From: Betaproteobacteria bacterium
GTDB lineage: Bacteria; Pseudomonadota; Gammaproteobacteria; Burkholderiales; SG8-39
Assembly (NCBI GenBank): GCA_016195915.1
Contig: JACPYS010000014.1
Coordinates: 1 to 64,000 of the forward strand
DNA length: 64,000 nucleotides
Direction of reading: 5' to 3'
This document shows, piece by piece, positions 1-8,313 of the stretch. The stretch's first letter is position 1, and every line of letters begins with the position of its first letter. The position numbers and the translations under genes are program-made. The notes under the pieces are model-generated. The model made no database searches. It was not told the origin of the DNA and saw only the letters and a list, made by a program, of their open reading frames with translations.

Positions 1-2
1 AC

Positions 3-587
3 GACCTGCCGGCGCTGGAACGGAACCTCCGGCACTTGCGGTTGGTACAACGCCATTCCCTTCGCGTATTCCAACAATGCCGCCGCGAGGTTCAACCGCT
101 TTACGAATCGCTGCGTCGCTCCTCGTTCATCGCCGAAGGCGCGGCCGTCGCGCTCGAAAGCTTGCGACGCGAAGGGCACGACGGCTGGTCCGAACGCCAC
201 GTCATCGGCGCATATTCGCCGCGCTGGTTGCATGTGCCGGCTGACAGCGCCATTGAACGCGCGGTGCGCAACGTCGTCGAGCATCAGCCGGAACCTGCGC
301 CTGTGCTCGCCATGAGTGGAGAGGACGCCGTTCCCGCTGCGTATCTCCGCCGCCTCTGGCTGGAAGCATTGCCGGATGACGTACGTAACGCGCTACCGGT
401 GCAGGATTTACTCGGCTGGGTGGTGACCCGCCATCCGCAAGCAAATACCGACGACGCACTTGCCGGCTTCTCTCGACTGGTGTTTCACGACGAATTTTCT
501 GCAAAGTTCACCGATGGTGTCTCGCGCACTTACGAAACCACCGATGGCACTCTCGACGCCCAGCCTGTGGAATTGGCCTCCGTATGA
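3..587 (+). CDS. MksF/JetA-like condensin (kleisin) subunit, C-terminal part only
   Basis: The reading frame is open to the left edge, so only the last 194 codons are present; no start is visible. The protein is Arg/Leu-rich and helical, and I do not recognise a decisive motif in it. The identification rests mainly on context: its stop overlaps the start of the next gene by 4 bases, and that gene looks like MksE. In Wadjet/MksBEF operons the kleisin MksF (JetA) precedes MksE (JetB). Such complexes extrude DNA loops and, with the nuclease JetD, eliminate plasmids. The rest of the operon is missing downstream, so the locus is probably non-functional. Another helical protein of a Wadjet-like locus remains possible. 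Confidence 0.55.
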   Translation, partial: DLPALERNLRHLRLVQRHSLRVFQQCRREVQPLYESLRRSSFIAEGAAVALESLRREGHDGWSERHVIGAYSPRWLHVPADSAIERAVRNVVEHQPEPAPVLAMSGEDAVPAAYLRRLWLEALPDDVRNALPVQDLLGWVVTRHPQANTDDALAGFSRLVFHDEFSAKFTDGVSRTYETTDGTLDAQPVELASV

Positions 588-1210
588 GCGAACTACCCCA
601 CCTCCAGGAACTCTTCGACCGCCTCAAGCGCGGCTACCATCTGTCTCCGGAAGACGAGCCGATGTTCTCGGCCGTTGCGGCAGACCACGAAGCCTACGCG
701 GCCTACTTCGCGCCGCTCGGTCTCAAGCTCGTACGCCACCCGCGGGAATTCTTTTATTTCGATCCGGAGGCCGCCGAGAGTGTGCCGGAGACGCTTCCGC
801 GCATAGCGGTGTTCTCGTTCATCCTAGTCGACCATGCGGCCAACGCCGGCAGACCCATTGAGGACTACCTACTAAACCAGCATTTTCTGATTTCCAAGCT
901 CCCGCATTTCTCGCTCGACCGTTATGCCGAGTTGCTACGCCAGGTGGAAGTCGAAGATTCCGCCGGACTCAGGACCGTTCTCAAACACATGGAGCGCCTC
1001 GGCTGGGTGAAGTTCGTAGGTGAAGAAGAATTCCGTTTCCTACGACCGTTCCACCGAGTCTTTGACAAGTGCCTTGATCTTTCTGCTGCGGGCAGCGGCC
1101 GAGAAAACGAAACTCCATCCGCCTTCATCTACCCGCCGATCTTCATCAGCGCTTTGCCCGTTATGCAAACCAGAATCTTCTCGACAAGCCGAACAGCCGC
1201 GCGATTCTAG
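584..1210 (+). CDS. Condensin accessory subunit MksE/JetB-like, C-terminus replaced
   Basis: 208 residues. Residues 1 to about 168 resemble MksE winged-helix proteins: a basic HPREFFYF stretch near residue 52, a hydrophobic core (PRIAVFSFILVDHAAN), and a helix-rich end at FRFLRPFHRVFDKCLDLS. MksE binds the kleisin MksF and the SMC protein MksB. After about residue 168 the sequence becomes low-complexity and runs across DNA that, in another frame, encodes a different protein tail, so the last 40 residues are probably read-through into foreign sequence. The gene starts inside the end of the mksF-like gene (ATGA overlap), indicating translational coupling. The mksB gene that should follow is absent. 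Confidence is good for the family and low for function. Confidence 0.68.
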   Translation: MSELPHLQELFDRLKRGYHLSPEDEPMFSAVAADHEAYAAYFAPLGLKLVRHPREFFYFDPEAAESVPETLPRIAVFSFILVDHAANAGRPIEDYLLNQHFLISKLPHFSLDRYAELLRQVEVEDSAGLRTVLKHMERLGWVKFVGEEEFRFLRPFHRVFDKCLDLSAAGSGRENETPSAFIYPPIFISALPVMQTRIFSTSRTAARF

Positions 1211-1308
1211 CCAATCTGCGCCGCACATCCTCTGGCGATACCCGCCAAGTACTCGCGCTAATTGACCACCACAACGCCGCTTTGGAACAGGAAGCATTGT
1301 TTGTGTAG
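1138..1308 (+). pseudogene. Orphan C-terminal coding fragment downstream of mksE
   Basis: In the frame beginning at 1138, bases up to the TAG at 1306-1308 translate into a protein-like, helical, acidic-ended tail (LHQRFARYANQNLLDKPNS, later ALEQEALFV) of 56 residues with no start codon of its own. It overlaps the aberrant end of the mksE-like ORF in another frame. The simplest reading is that a deletion removed the SMC gene and most of the last gene of the operon, joining mksE to this tail. I cannot name the parent protein; JetD is a possibility only because of position. Nothing recognisable lies between 1309 and 1509 except a TAGAAT hexamer at 1470-1475 that could be a -10 box for the next genes. 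Confidence 0.4.
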
Positions 1309-1509
1309 CAGGACCAGAGATCAACGCCCCAGCAACGGTGCGTCGCCAGAACTTTGATTGCGAGTTTCCTGAATGCTTTAAGTGCAGCGATGACGAGCCA
1401 GATGCGTCGGAATTGACCCAAGGGACTGCTTTTCGCGCAACACGACGATCAACGGTACGCTGCAGTTGGGATAGAATTTCTTCCCCTTGCTTCGCTCGGA
1501 GGACGTGTC

Positions 1510-1728
1510 ATGGCGCAGATGATCATTCATCGAGACCCGGAGATTCAAGGGGGAGTACCGGTATTTGTGGGGACGCGCGTCCCATTGAAGAACGTGTTTG
1601 ATGCGCTGGAGGCGGGAGAAGACCTGGATCAGTTCCTGGAAGACTATCCGTCGGTTACCCGCGAGCAAGCCTTGGCAGCACTGGAACTTGCGCGTGAGGC
1701 TGCGGAAGCCCATGCGCATCCTGCTTGA
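1510..1728 (+). CDS. DUF433 antitoxin (VapB45-like)
   Basis: 72 residues with the compact DUF433 layout: a short beta start (IIHRDPEIQGGVPVFVGTRV), then two or three helices containing LEAGEDLDQFLEDYP and REQALAALELAREAAE. The GGxPxxxGTRVPL segment is the family hallmark. DUF433 proteins are small winged-helix-like antitoxins paired with DUF5615 PIN-like toxins. The last 17 bases overlap the start of the following toxin gene, the usual arrangement for co-translated pairs. It probably neutralises the toxin and represses its own promoter. No unusual features. Confidence 0.85.
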   Translation: MAQMIIHRDPEIQGGVPVFVGTRVPLKNVFDALEAGEDLDQFLEDYPSVTREQALAALELAREAAEAHAHPA

Positions 1729-2032
1729 CGAGTCTCTGCCGTGGCGCCTGAGCCGTCTGTTGCCAGGGCATGGGGTAACTTCGGTTCAGCGTATGGGTTG
1801 GTCCGGCGTGACGAACGGGGCGCTGTTGCGTCTTGCTTCGAAGGATTTTCAGGTGTTTGTTACCGCTGACCAGAATCTGCAGTTCCAGCAGAATCTCGAT
1901 AATTTGCCGCTCGCGGTATTCGTGCTGGTTGCTCGAAGTACTGCTTTGGTGGACTTGGTCCCCTTGGTTCCCGCGCTAATGTCGCGACTCGAAAGATACG
2001 TACCGATGACGTTGGTCCGTATCGGAGGGTAA
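1712..2032 (+). CDS. DUF5615 PIN-like toxin
   Basis: 106 residues starting at the ATG at 1712 (MRILLDESLPWRLSRLLPGH), which lies inside the end of the DUF433 gene. The N-terminal ILLDExLP is the typical first strand of DUF5615/Mut7-C-like PIN folds, with the acidic residue at position 6. A second conserved patch, FVTADQNLQFQQN at about 50-62, supplies the T-x-D motif. These proteins are presumed metal-dependent RNases (VapC45-like) held inactive by the DUF433 partner. A longer in-frame ORF begins upstream at 1598, but only the 1712 start gives the conserved family N-terminus. The pair sits beside the wrecked condensin locus. Confidence 0.85.
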   Translation: MRILLDESLPWRLSRLLPGHGVTSVQRMGWSGVTNGALLRLASKDFQVFVTADQNLQFQQNLDNLPLAVFVLVARSTALVDLVPLVPALMSRLERYVPMTLVRIGG

Positions 2033-2062
2033 GGCCGATTGCGCGATCGCATTGTTGCGCCC

Positions 2063-2482
2063 TCAACCGGCCAGCCACGCAATCGCGAGGTAGCGAATCG
2101 CCCGCCCGGCGGCCATGAAGGCAGTGCAGGAGACCCAGTTGAGCCGCAGCCAGCCCGCCGCAACGCACAGCGCATCGCCGACCAGGGGCAGCCACGCGAA
2201 GAACGTAAATGGGCTGCCATAGCGCCTGAGGACCGCCAGCGCGCGCGGATCGAGCTTCTTCTGCGTGCGCTCGGGGACCAGCCGGCCTAGGGCGTAGGAG
2301 CTGAGGCCGCCCAGAGTGTTTCCGAGCGTGGCGAGCGCAAGCGCCATCGCAATCTGGTCCGGATGGAGCTTCAGATAGCCGAACAGTACGGCTTCCGAGG
2401 ACAGCGGCACCACGGTGGAGGCGAGAAAACTGGCGGCAAACAGCGCGGCGAGGCCACCCTCCGCAGAGAGCAATGCTTCCAA
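2063..2482 (-). CDS. yqaA: YqaA-family (DedA/VTT-like) inner-membrane protein
   Basis: 139 residues with about four hydrophobic segments. The N-terminal half holds the re-entrant signature AASFLASTVVPLSSEAVLFGYL and a later GNTLGGLSSYALGRL, both characteristic of the small SNARE-associated/VTT family member YqaA. The exact function is not established; larger relatives (DedA) act in lipid scrambling and membrane homeostasis. The start at 2482 lies only 17 bases from the oppositely oriented ilvA start, so the two genes must share a very short divergent control region or have promoters inside each other. Length matches the family. Confidence 0.8.
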   Translation of the reverse strand: MEALLSAEGGLAALFAASFLASTVVPLSSEAVLFGYLKLHPDQIAMALALATLGNTLGGLSSYALGRLVPERTQKKLDPRALAVLRRYGSPFTFFAWLPLVGDALCVAAGWLRLNWVSCTAFMAAGRAIRYLAIAWLAG

Positions 2483-2499
2483 TGTGCTAGGCTTTTCGG

Positions 2500-4014
2500 G
2501 TGAAACAGACAGACTATCTCGAAAAGATCCTCACCGCGCGCGTCTACGACGTGGCGATCGAGTCGCCGCTCGAGGCGGCTCCGAACCTCTCCGCGCGCAT
2601 CGGCAACCGGCTGCTGCTCAAGCGCGAGGACATGCAGCCGGTGTTCTCGTTCAAGCTGCGCGGCGCCTACAACAAGATGTCCGCGCTGTCGGCGAAGCAG
2701 CGCAAGCGCGGCGTGATCGCCGCGAGCGCCGGCAACCACGCGCAGGGCGTCGCGCTGGCGGCGCAGAAGCTGGGTTGTCGCGCGGTGATCGTGATGCCGG
2801 TGACCGCGCCGCGCATCAAGATCGACGCGGTCACGGCGCGCGGCGCGCAGGTAGTGCTGCGTGGCGATTCCTACTCGGATGCCTACGAGCACGCGCGCAG
2901 GCTCGCGCGCGCGCGCCGCCTCGCGTTCGTGCATCCCTACGACGATCCGGACGTGATCGCGGGGCAGGGCACCATCGGCATGGAAATCCTGCGCCAGAAT
3001 CCGGGACCCATAGCCGCGATCTTCGTCGCGGTCGGCGGCGGCGGTCTGATCTCCGGCGTGGCCGCCTACGTGAAGCGCCTGCGCCGGGAAATCCGCGTGA
3101 TCGGGGTCCAGCCCGTGGACTCCGACGCCATGGCGCGCTCGCTGAAGGCCGGCCGGCGCGTCACGCTCGCCCACGTGGGCCTGTTCGCCGACGGCGTGGC
3201 GGTGAAGCGCGTAGGCGCGGAGACCTTCCGCCTCGCGCGCAAATACGTGGACGAGACGATCCTGGTCGATACCGACGCGATCTGCGCGGCGATCAAGGAC
3301 GTGTTCGAAGACACGCGCTCGATCCTCGAGCCGGCCGGGGCGCTGTCGATCGCCGGGGCCAAGGAGTGGGCCGAGCGGAACGGCGAGAAGGGCAAGACGC
3401 TGGTCGCAATTGCCAGCGGGGCGAACACGAACTTCGACCGCCTGCGCTTCGTTGCTGAGCGTGCGGAGGTCGGCGAGCATCGCGAGGCCATCCTCGCTGT
3501 CACCATTCCCGAGCGGCGCGGCAGCTTCCGGCGTTTTTGCGCCGCGCTGGGCCGGCGCAACATCACGGAATTCAACTACCGCATGGCCGACGCCGACGCG
3601 GCCCACATCTTCGTGGGCGTCGCGGTGCGCGAGCGCGAGGAAACGGAGCGCATCCTGCGCACTTTGCGCCGGGCGGGATTCCAGACGCTCGACCTCTCGG
3701 ACGACGAGGTCGCCAAGGAACACATGCGCCACATGGTGGGCGGGCACTCGGCGCAATCGGGAAACGAACTTCTATACCGCTTCGAGTTTCCGGAACGGCC
3801 GGGCGCGCTCATGAAGTTCCTCTCGGCGATGAACCCGACCTGGAACATCAGCCTGTTCCACTACCGCAATCACGGGGCCGACTACGGCAGCATCCTGGTC
3901 GGCATCCAGGTCCCGCCGAAGGAGATGGGCCAGTTCAGGCGTTTCCTCTCCACGCTCGGCTATCCGCACGCCGACGAGAGCGCCAATCCAGCCTACCGGC
4001 TGTTCCTGGGCTAG
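2500..4014 (+). CDS. ilvA: Threonine ammonia-lyase, biosynthetic
   Basis: 504 residues, the usual length of two-ACT-domain biosynthetic threonine dehydratase. It deaminates L-threonine to 2-oxobutanoate, the first committed step to isoleucine, in the cytoplasm with PLP. Lys52 in FSFKLRGAYNKM is the PLP lysine, ASAGNHAQGVA is the substrate/PLP loop, and a tetraglycine phosphate-binding loop (VAVGGGGLISG) lies near residue 180. The region after about 325 contains two ACT-like regulatory repeats (IPERRGSFRRF and FPERPGALMKF), which in homologues bind isoleucine and valine. The GTG at 2500 is chosen because the conserved DYLEKILTARVYDVA begins at once. It converges on the cyclo-ligase gene, separated by the 38-bp repeat. 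Confidence 0.96.
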   Translation: MKQTDYLEKILTARVYDVAIESPLEAAPNLSARIGNRLLLKREDMQPVFSFKLRGAYNKMSALSAKQRKRGVIAASAGNHAQGVALAAQKLGCRAVIVMPVTAPRIKIDAVTARGAQVVLRGDSYSDAYEHARRLARARRLAFVHPYDDPDVIAGQGTIGMEILRQNPGPIAAIFVAVGGGGLISGVAAYVKRLRREIRVIGVQPVDSDAMARSLKAGRRVTLAHVGLFADGVAVKRVGAETFRLARKYVDETILVDTDAICAAIKDVFEDTRSILEPAGALSIAGAKEWAERNGEKGKTLVAIASGANTNFDRLRFVAERAEVGEHREAILAVTIPERRGSFRRFCAALGRRNITEFNYRMADADAAHIFVGVAVREREETERILRTLRRAGFQTLDLSDDEVAKEHMRHMVGGHSAQSGNELLYRFEFPERPGALMKFLSAMNPTWNISLFHYRNHGADYGSILVGIQVPPKEMGQFRRFLSTLGYPHADESANPAYRLFLG

Positions 4015-4050
4015 TCACAGGGGAACCCAGGTTCCCCCGTACCCCTTCCT
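4013..4050. repeat. 38-bp palindrome-containing repeat, copy 1
   Basis: This stretch is repeated at 22013-22050 with 36 of 38 bases identical (differences at 4016 and 4041). It contains the inverted repeat GGGGAAC-CCAG-GTTCCCC. Both copies lie between convergent gene ends. Here it starts on the ilvA stop codon and encodes the last residues of the cyclo-ligase (ending GGTWVPL). There is no T-tract, so it is not a classical intrinsic terminator; it may act as a bidirectional 3' hairpin or be a dispersed REP-like element. Confidence 0.75.
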
Positions 4051-4656
4051 GTCCTGAAACTCGAGCCTGCCGTCGCGCCGCTCGTACACGCCGCGCTCGG
4101 TGACCACGTAGTCCATCGGCAGGTCGTAGGGTTGCGGGTAAATCGATTCGAGCCGCGCCAGTTCGTAGGTTACGCCGATCGCGACTGGCTTCTTCCCCAG
4201 TGCAGCGAGCGCGGCGAGCGTGCGATCGAAAAAGCCGGCGCCGTATCCCAGCCGATAGCCCTGGGCATCGAAGCCGTTCATCGGCGCCAGCGCGAACTCG
4301 GGGATAACTGCTTCGCCGGAAGCCGGATACGGGATGTCGAGTCCGCCTGTCGCCAGCGCATCGCCCGGTTTCCAGATCCGGAACTCGAGCGGCGTGCGCG
4401 GCGCGACGACCACGGGGAGCGCCGTGCGCGTTCCGCGCCGGCGCAGCCGGTGCGCCAGATGGCGCGGGTCGTATTCGTTGCGGATGGGCCAGCAGATGGC
4501 GAGGATACGTCCGGCCAGCGCGGGAAACGCGCGCTCGAGGTGCCCGTCGATCGCGGCGCGCAAGCGCTCGAGACTGGCAGCATCCAAAGCGAGACGCGCC
4601 TCGACCAGGCGCTTTCGCTCGGCGTTTCGCCAAGCCTTCAATTGCCGGGCGTCCAT
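4015..4656 (-). CDS. ygfA: 5-formyltetrahydrofolate cyclo-ligase
   Basis: 213 residues. Converts 5-formyl-THF to 5,10-methenyl-THF using ATP, returning the storage folate to the one-carbon pool. Family features are the basic N-terminus (ARQLKAWRNAERKRL), PMNGFDAQGYRLGYGAGFFD (the folate/Mg-ATP loop), and GVTYELARLESIYP toward the end. The start is placed at 4656 (MDARQLK); an in-frame ATG at 4680 would overlap the divergent slt gene and add residues unlike the family. The 3' end runs into the 38-bp repeat, giving an unusual GGTWVPL tail beyond the normal end. Only 14 bases separate it from slt. Confidence 0.93.
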   Translation of the reverse strand: MDARQLKAWRNAERKRLVEARLALDAASLERLRAAIDGHLERAFPALAGRILAICWPIRNEYDPRHLAHRLRRRGTRTALPVVVAPRTPLEFRIWKPGDALATGGLDIPYPASGEAVIPEFALAPMNGFDAQGYRLGYGAGFFDRTLAALAALGKKPVAIGVTYELARLESIYPQPYDLPMDYVVTERGVYERRDGRLEFQDRKGYGGTWVPL

Positions 4657-4670
4657 GCTATTCTGAATGG

Positions 4671-6632
4671 ATGATTTCACGGCATTTTCGCATGGCGGCG
4701 CTGGCGCTGGCCGGTGCCTGGGCCGTGTTGCCCGCCGAGGCGGCCAAGACTCCGCGCGTGCTCAGCCCGGACGAGGCGATCGTCGCCGCGCACGCGGCGT
4801 TTCGCGCCGGCGATCCGGTCAGGCTCGCGCGTTATTCGGCCGGGCTGCAGGATCACATCCTCGAGCCCTACCTCGAGTACTGGCGGCTCAAGCTGCGGCT
4901 CGAGGACATGCCGGCTGGAGAAGTGCGCGCCTTTCTCGCGCGCGAGCCGGGCAGCTATCTCGCCGAGCGTTTGCGCGCGGAGTGGCTAAAGGAGCTCGGC
5001 AAACGGCGCGACTGGCAGATCTTCGAACTCGAGCGCTCGCCGCTCACGGCCGAGGATGCCGATATCCGCTGCTACGGACTTGCCGCGCGCCTGGCAAGAA
5101 GCGACGCAAGCGCGCTCGAGGAACTGGGCCAGTTCTGGCTCGAGTCCAAGCCCCTTCCCGAGGGCTGCACGGCAGCCGCCGAAGCGGCAATCCGCGTGGG
5201 ACGGTTCACCGCGGCAGATGTCTGGCAGCGCTTGAGGCTGTTGCTCGAATCCGGACAGCTCGGCGCGGCGCGCACGGCGATCGGCTGGCTGCCGGCGCGC
5301 GAGGCGCCCGACGAGCGGCAGCTCACGCTCGCCGCCACCCAACCGCACAAGTATCTGGCCGCGCTGCCGAAGACGCTGGAATCGCGGCCGCAGCGCGAGA
5401 TCGTGATATTCGCGGCGACGCGCCTGGCGCGCAGCGACCCGCGAGCGCTCGCAGCGTATCTGGAGGGCCGGCTGGGCCAGTTGCTCCCGGCAGCGGAGCG
5501 GCGTTACCTGTGGGGGCGGGTGGCCTACGAAGGCGCACGCACGCTCCTGCCGGAAGGCGCCGACTGGTACGAGCGCGCGGCTGACGCGCCCTTGAGCGAC
5601 GAGCAACTCGCGTGGAAGGTGCGCTCGGCGCTGCGCGCCGGGCGGTGGCCGCCCGTGATCGAGGCCATCGATCGCATGTCCGTGTCCGTCCATCAGGATC
5701 CGGCCTGGTCCTATTGGTATGCGCGCGCTCTCGCCGCGACCGGCAAGCCGGACGGTGCGCGCGCCTACCTGCTGCGCATATCGGGCCAGCCGAATTTCTA
5801 CGGTGTGCTCGCCGGCGAGGAACTCGGAGAGGCGTTCGCGGTGCCCGAGCCGTTCACGCAGCCGGGCGCGGAGGAACTCGCGCACGCGCGCGCAACGCCG
5901 GGCCTTGCGCGCTCGCTCGAGCTCTATCGCGTCAACCTGCGCTCGGAGGCCACGCGCGAATGGGCGTTCACTGTGCGTAACTACGACGATGCGCATCTGC
6001 TCGCGGCGGCCGAGCTTGCGCGCGGTGCCGGGCTGTTCGACCGGGCTATCAACACCGCCGACAAGACGGTGTCCACGCACAATTTCCGCCTGCGCTACCT
6101 CGCGCCGTTCAACGAGGTGTTCCGCGTGCACGCGAAGGCGCACGACATCGAGGAGGCCTGGCTGCTGGGGCTCACGCGCCAGGAGAGCCGGTTCATCGTC
6201 AACGCGAAATCCGGCGCGGGCGCGCAAGGCTTGATGCAGTTGATGCCGGCCACCGCCCGCTGGGTGGCGGGCAAGATCGGGCTGACGGATTTCCGTCCTG
6301 CGCGCGTGATCGAGCCCGAGACCAACATCACGCTCGGCGCGCGCTACCTGAAACTGGTGTTGAACGACCTCGGCCACCCGCTGCTTGCATCGGCCGCCTA
6401 CAACGCCGGGCCCGGACGCGCCCGCCGTTGGCGCGGCGCCACGCCGCTCGAGGGCGCGGTTTATGCCGAGACCATTCCGTTCAACGAAACGCGCGATTAC
6501 GTGAAGAAGGTGATGGCGAACACCGTATACTATTCGGCACTGCTCGGCGGCACCCGTCAATCGCTCAAGGCGCGCCTGGGGATCATCCCGGCGAAAGCCA
6601 ACGGCGAGCGTTTCAACGAAGAACTCCCATGA
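4671..6632 (+). CDS. slt: Soluble lytic murein transglycosylase
   Basis: 653 residues, about the size of Slt70. A signal peptide (MISRHFRMAALALAGAWAV, cut after PAEAA) sends it to the periplasm. The long middle is an alpha-superhelical U-domain. The C-terminal catalytic domain has the family motifs: Glu505 in LTRQESRF (general acid), GAQGLMQLMPATA, and AAYNAGPGR with a later YVKKVMANTVYY. It cleaves the MurNAc-GlcNAc bond with 1,6-anhydro formation during wall turnover. Its stop overlaps the ATG of the next gene (ATGA), so the epimerase is probably translated with it. Confidence 0.95.
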   Translation: MISRHFRMAALALAGAWAVLPAEAAKTPRVLSPDEAIVAAHAAFRAGDPVRLARYSAGLQDHILEPYLEYWRLKLRLEDMPAGEVRAFLAREPGSYLAERLRAEWLKELGKRRDWQIFELERSPLTAEDADIRCYGLAARLARSDASALEELGQFWLESKPLPEGCTAAAEAAIRVGRFTAADVWQRLRLLLESGQLGAARTAIGWLPAREAPDERQLTLAATQPHKYLAALPKTLESRPQREIVIFAATRLARSDPRALAAYLEGRLGQLLPAAERRYLWGRVAYEGARTLLPEGADWYERAADAPLSDEQLAWKVRSALRAGRWPPVIEAIDRMSVSVHQDPAWSYWYARALAATGKPDGARAYLLRISGQPNFYGVLAGEELGEAFAVPEPFTQPGAEELAHARATPGLARSLELYRVNLRSEATREWAFTVRNYDDAHLLAAAELARGAGLFDRAINTADKTVSTHNFRLRYLAPFNEVFRVHAKAHDIEEAWLLGLTRQESRFIVNAKSGAGAQGLMQLMPATARWVAGKIGLTDFRPARVIEPETNITLGARYLKLVLNDLGHPLLASAAYNAGPGRARRWRGATPLEGAVYAETIPFNETRDYVKKVMANTVYYSALLGGTRQSLKARLGIIPAKANGERFNEELP

Positions 6633-7597
6633 TCGACAATATCCTGGTACTCGGTGGCGGCGGCTTCATCGGCCGTCATGTCGTCAGTGCGCTTGCGGCA
6701 CGGGGGCGGCGCGTGAGCGTGCCGTCGCGTCACCGCGAGCGCGACAAGCATCTCGTCCTGCTTCCCACGGTGGAAGTGCTCGAAGCCGACATCAACGACC
6801 AGCTGTCGCTGCGGCAGCTGGTGGCCGGGCGCGGCGCGGTGATCAATCTCGTCGGCATCCTGCACAGCCCGCGCGGGCGGCCCGACGAGCGCGGTCCGAA
6901 CGACTACGCACCGGGTTTCGCGCAAGCGCACGTCGAGTTGCCGCAATCGATCGTTTCGGCCTGCCGCGAGCACGGCGTGCGGCGCGTGCTGCACATGAGC
7001 GCGCTCGGCGCGCGACGCGATGCGACCAGCGAGTACCTGCGCTCGAAAGGCATCGGCGAGGAAGCGGTGCTCGCCGCCGCGGAGATCGACGCGAGCGTGT
7101 TCCGGCCCTCGGTGGTGTTCGGCGCCGAAGACCGTTTCCTCAACCTGTTTTCCCGCCTGGCCGGGATCACACCGGTGCTCGCTCTCGCGTGTGCGGAGGC
7201 GCGCTTCCAGCCGGTGTACGTGGGCGACGTGGCGAACGCGTTCGTCATTGCGCTGGACGAGCGCAATTCGTTCGGCAAGCGCTACGACCTGTGCGGCCCG
7301 ACCGTGTACACGCTGCGGCAACTCGTCGAGTACGTGTGCCGGGTCACGGGTCGCAGGCGGCTGGTGGCGGGTCTGCCCGATTCGCTCGGCTACCTGCAGG
7401 CGTTGATCCTCGAACAGCTCCCCGGGCCTCTCATGTCGCGCGACAACCTGCTTTCGATGCAGATGCCGAGCGTTTCGGAACAGCCGCTGCCTTTCGGCAT
7501 CGTGGCGACGCCGATGGAAGCTATCGCGCCGCGCTACCTGCTGCGCGGCGGGCCGCGCGCGCATTACGGTGCCTACCGCGACCGCGCCCGGCGCTAG
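6629..7597 (+). CDS. NAD(P)-binding epimerase-like protein, complex I NDUFA9 family
   Basis: 322 residues, atypical extended SDR. The N-terminal GGGGFIGRHVVSAL is the glycine-rich dinucleotide loop. HMSALGA, followed 10 residues later by EYLRSKGIGEEAVL, matches the NDUFA9 subgroup, which often lacks the full YxxxK catalytic signature and is thought to bind NAD(P)H or quinone-related ligands rather than epimerise sugars. RPSVVFGAEDRFLNLF is a strongly conserved block of this subgroup. The start at 6629 overlaps the slt stop. Substrate unknown; the complex I link is by family name only, since no nuo genes are nearby. Confidence 0.88.
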   Translation: MIDNILVLGGGGFIGRHVVSALAARGRRVSVPSRHRERDKHLVLLPTVEVLEADINDQLSLRQLVAGRGAVINLVGILHSPRGRPDERGPNDYAPGFAQAHVELPQSIVSACREHGVRRVLHMSALGARRDATSEYLRSKGIGEEAVLAAAEIDASVFRPSVVFGAEDRFLNLFSRLAGITPVLALACAEARFQPVYVGDVANAFVIALDERNSFGKRYDLCGPTVYTLRQLVEYVCRVTGRRRLVAGLPDSLGYLQALILEQLPGPLMSRDNLLSMQMPSVSEQPLPFGIVATPMEAIAPRYLLRGGPRAHYGAYRDRARR

Positions 7598-7612
7598 GCG
7601 CGCAAGGCCCCA

Positions 7613-8266
7613 ATGAGCGATCCGATCCTGGTCATCGGGAACAAGAACTATTCGTCGTGGTCGCTGCGGCCGTGGCTGCTGATGAAGGTCGCCAGCATCG
7701 CGTTCCAGGAAGTGCGCATTCCGTTGTACACGCCGGAGTCGAAGCAGGAGATTCTGCGCTATTCGCCTTCGGGCAAGGTTCCTTGCCTCGTGGACGGCGC
7801 GGTGCGTGTGTGGGACTCGCTCGCGATCGCCGAATCTCTCGCCGAGACGCACCGGACCCTGTGGCCGGATTCGCCGAGCGCGCGCGCGCAGGCGCGCTCG
7901 ATGAGCGCCGAGATGCATTCCGGATTTCCCAACCTGCGCCAGCACATGAGCATGAACTGCCGCAAGCGCCATCCGGGCAAGGGGCGCACGCCCGAGGTGC
8001 TCGAGGAGATCCGGCGCATCGTGTCGATGTGGGGCGAGTACCTGGAGCGCTACGCTGGGAACGGGGAATTCCTGTTCGGGCGGTTCTCGATCGCCGATGC
8101 AATGTATGCGCCGGTGGTGCTGCGGTTTCGCACCTACGAGGTGGAGTTGCCGCCTGCCTGCAGCGCGTATTCGGAGGTGATGCTTGCGCTGCCCGCGATG
8201 CAGGAGTGGCTGGCCGCCGCGGAGCGCGAGGCGGAGGTCATTCCGGCGTTCGAGATGTACGGGTGA
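7613..8266 (+). CDS. Glutathione S-transferase family protein
   Basis: 217 residues. Thioredoxin-like N-terminal domain with NKNYSSWSLRPWLLM, in which the SSWSLRPW serines are the presumed GSH-activating residues, then SGKVPCLVDG (cis-Pro) and VWDSLAIAESLAE (GSH gamma-Glu site). The C-terminal domain is all-helical with the N-capping FGRFSIADAMYAPVV motif. This resembles the bacterial GST subgroup found beside slt/NDUFA9 genes. Likely cytoplasmic detoxification or reductase activity; substrate unknown. It follows the epimerase by 15 bases on the same strand. Confidence 0.9.
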   Translation: MSDPILVIGNKNYSSWSLRPWLLMKVASIAFQEVRIPLYTPESKQEILRYSPSGKVPCLVDGAVRVWDSLAIAESLAETHRTLWPDSPSARAQARSMSAEMHSGFPNLRQHMSMNCRKRHPGKGRTPEVLEEIRRIVSMWGEYLERYAGNGEFLFGRFSIADAMYAPVVLRFRTYEVELPPACSAYSEVMLALPAMQEWLAAAEREAEVIPAFEMYG

Positions 8267-8313
8267 GTTGGGGCGCGGCTCGGAATCGTCCGCCGCATCG
8301 GAGGAGCTTACGG

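Noticed and set aside
2371-3756. 461-residue open frame on the minus strand
   Set aside because: Runs opposite to ilvA; composition is the Arg/His/Asp-rich type of GC-rich antisense frames and it matches no family. Same reasoning for the long antisense frames at 4986-6560, 6557-7972, 32903-34351 and others.
6428-6628. N-terminal extension of the NDUFA9-like protein back to 6428
   Set aside because: Lies entirely inside slt; the glycine-rich loop starts right after the ATG at 6629.
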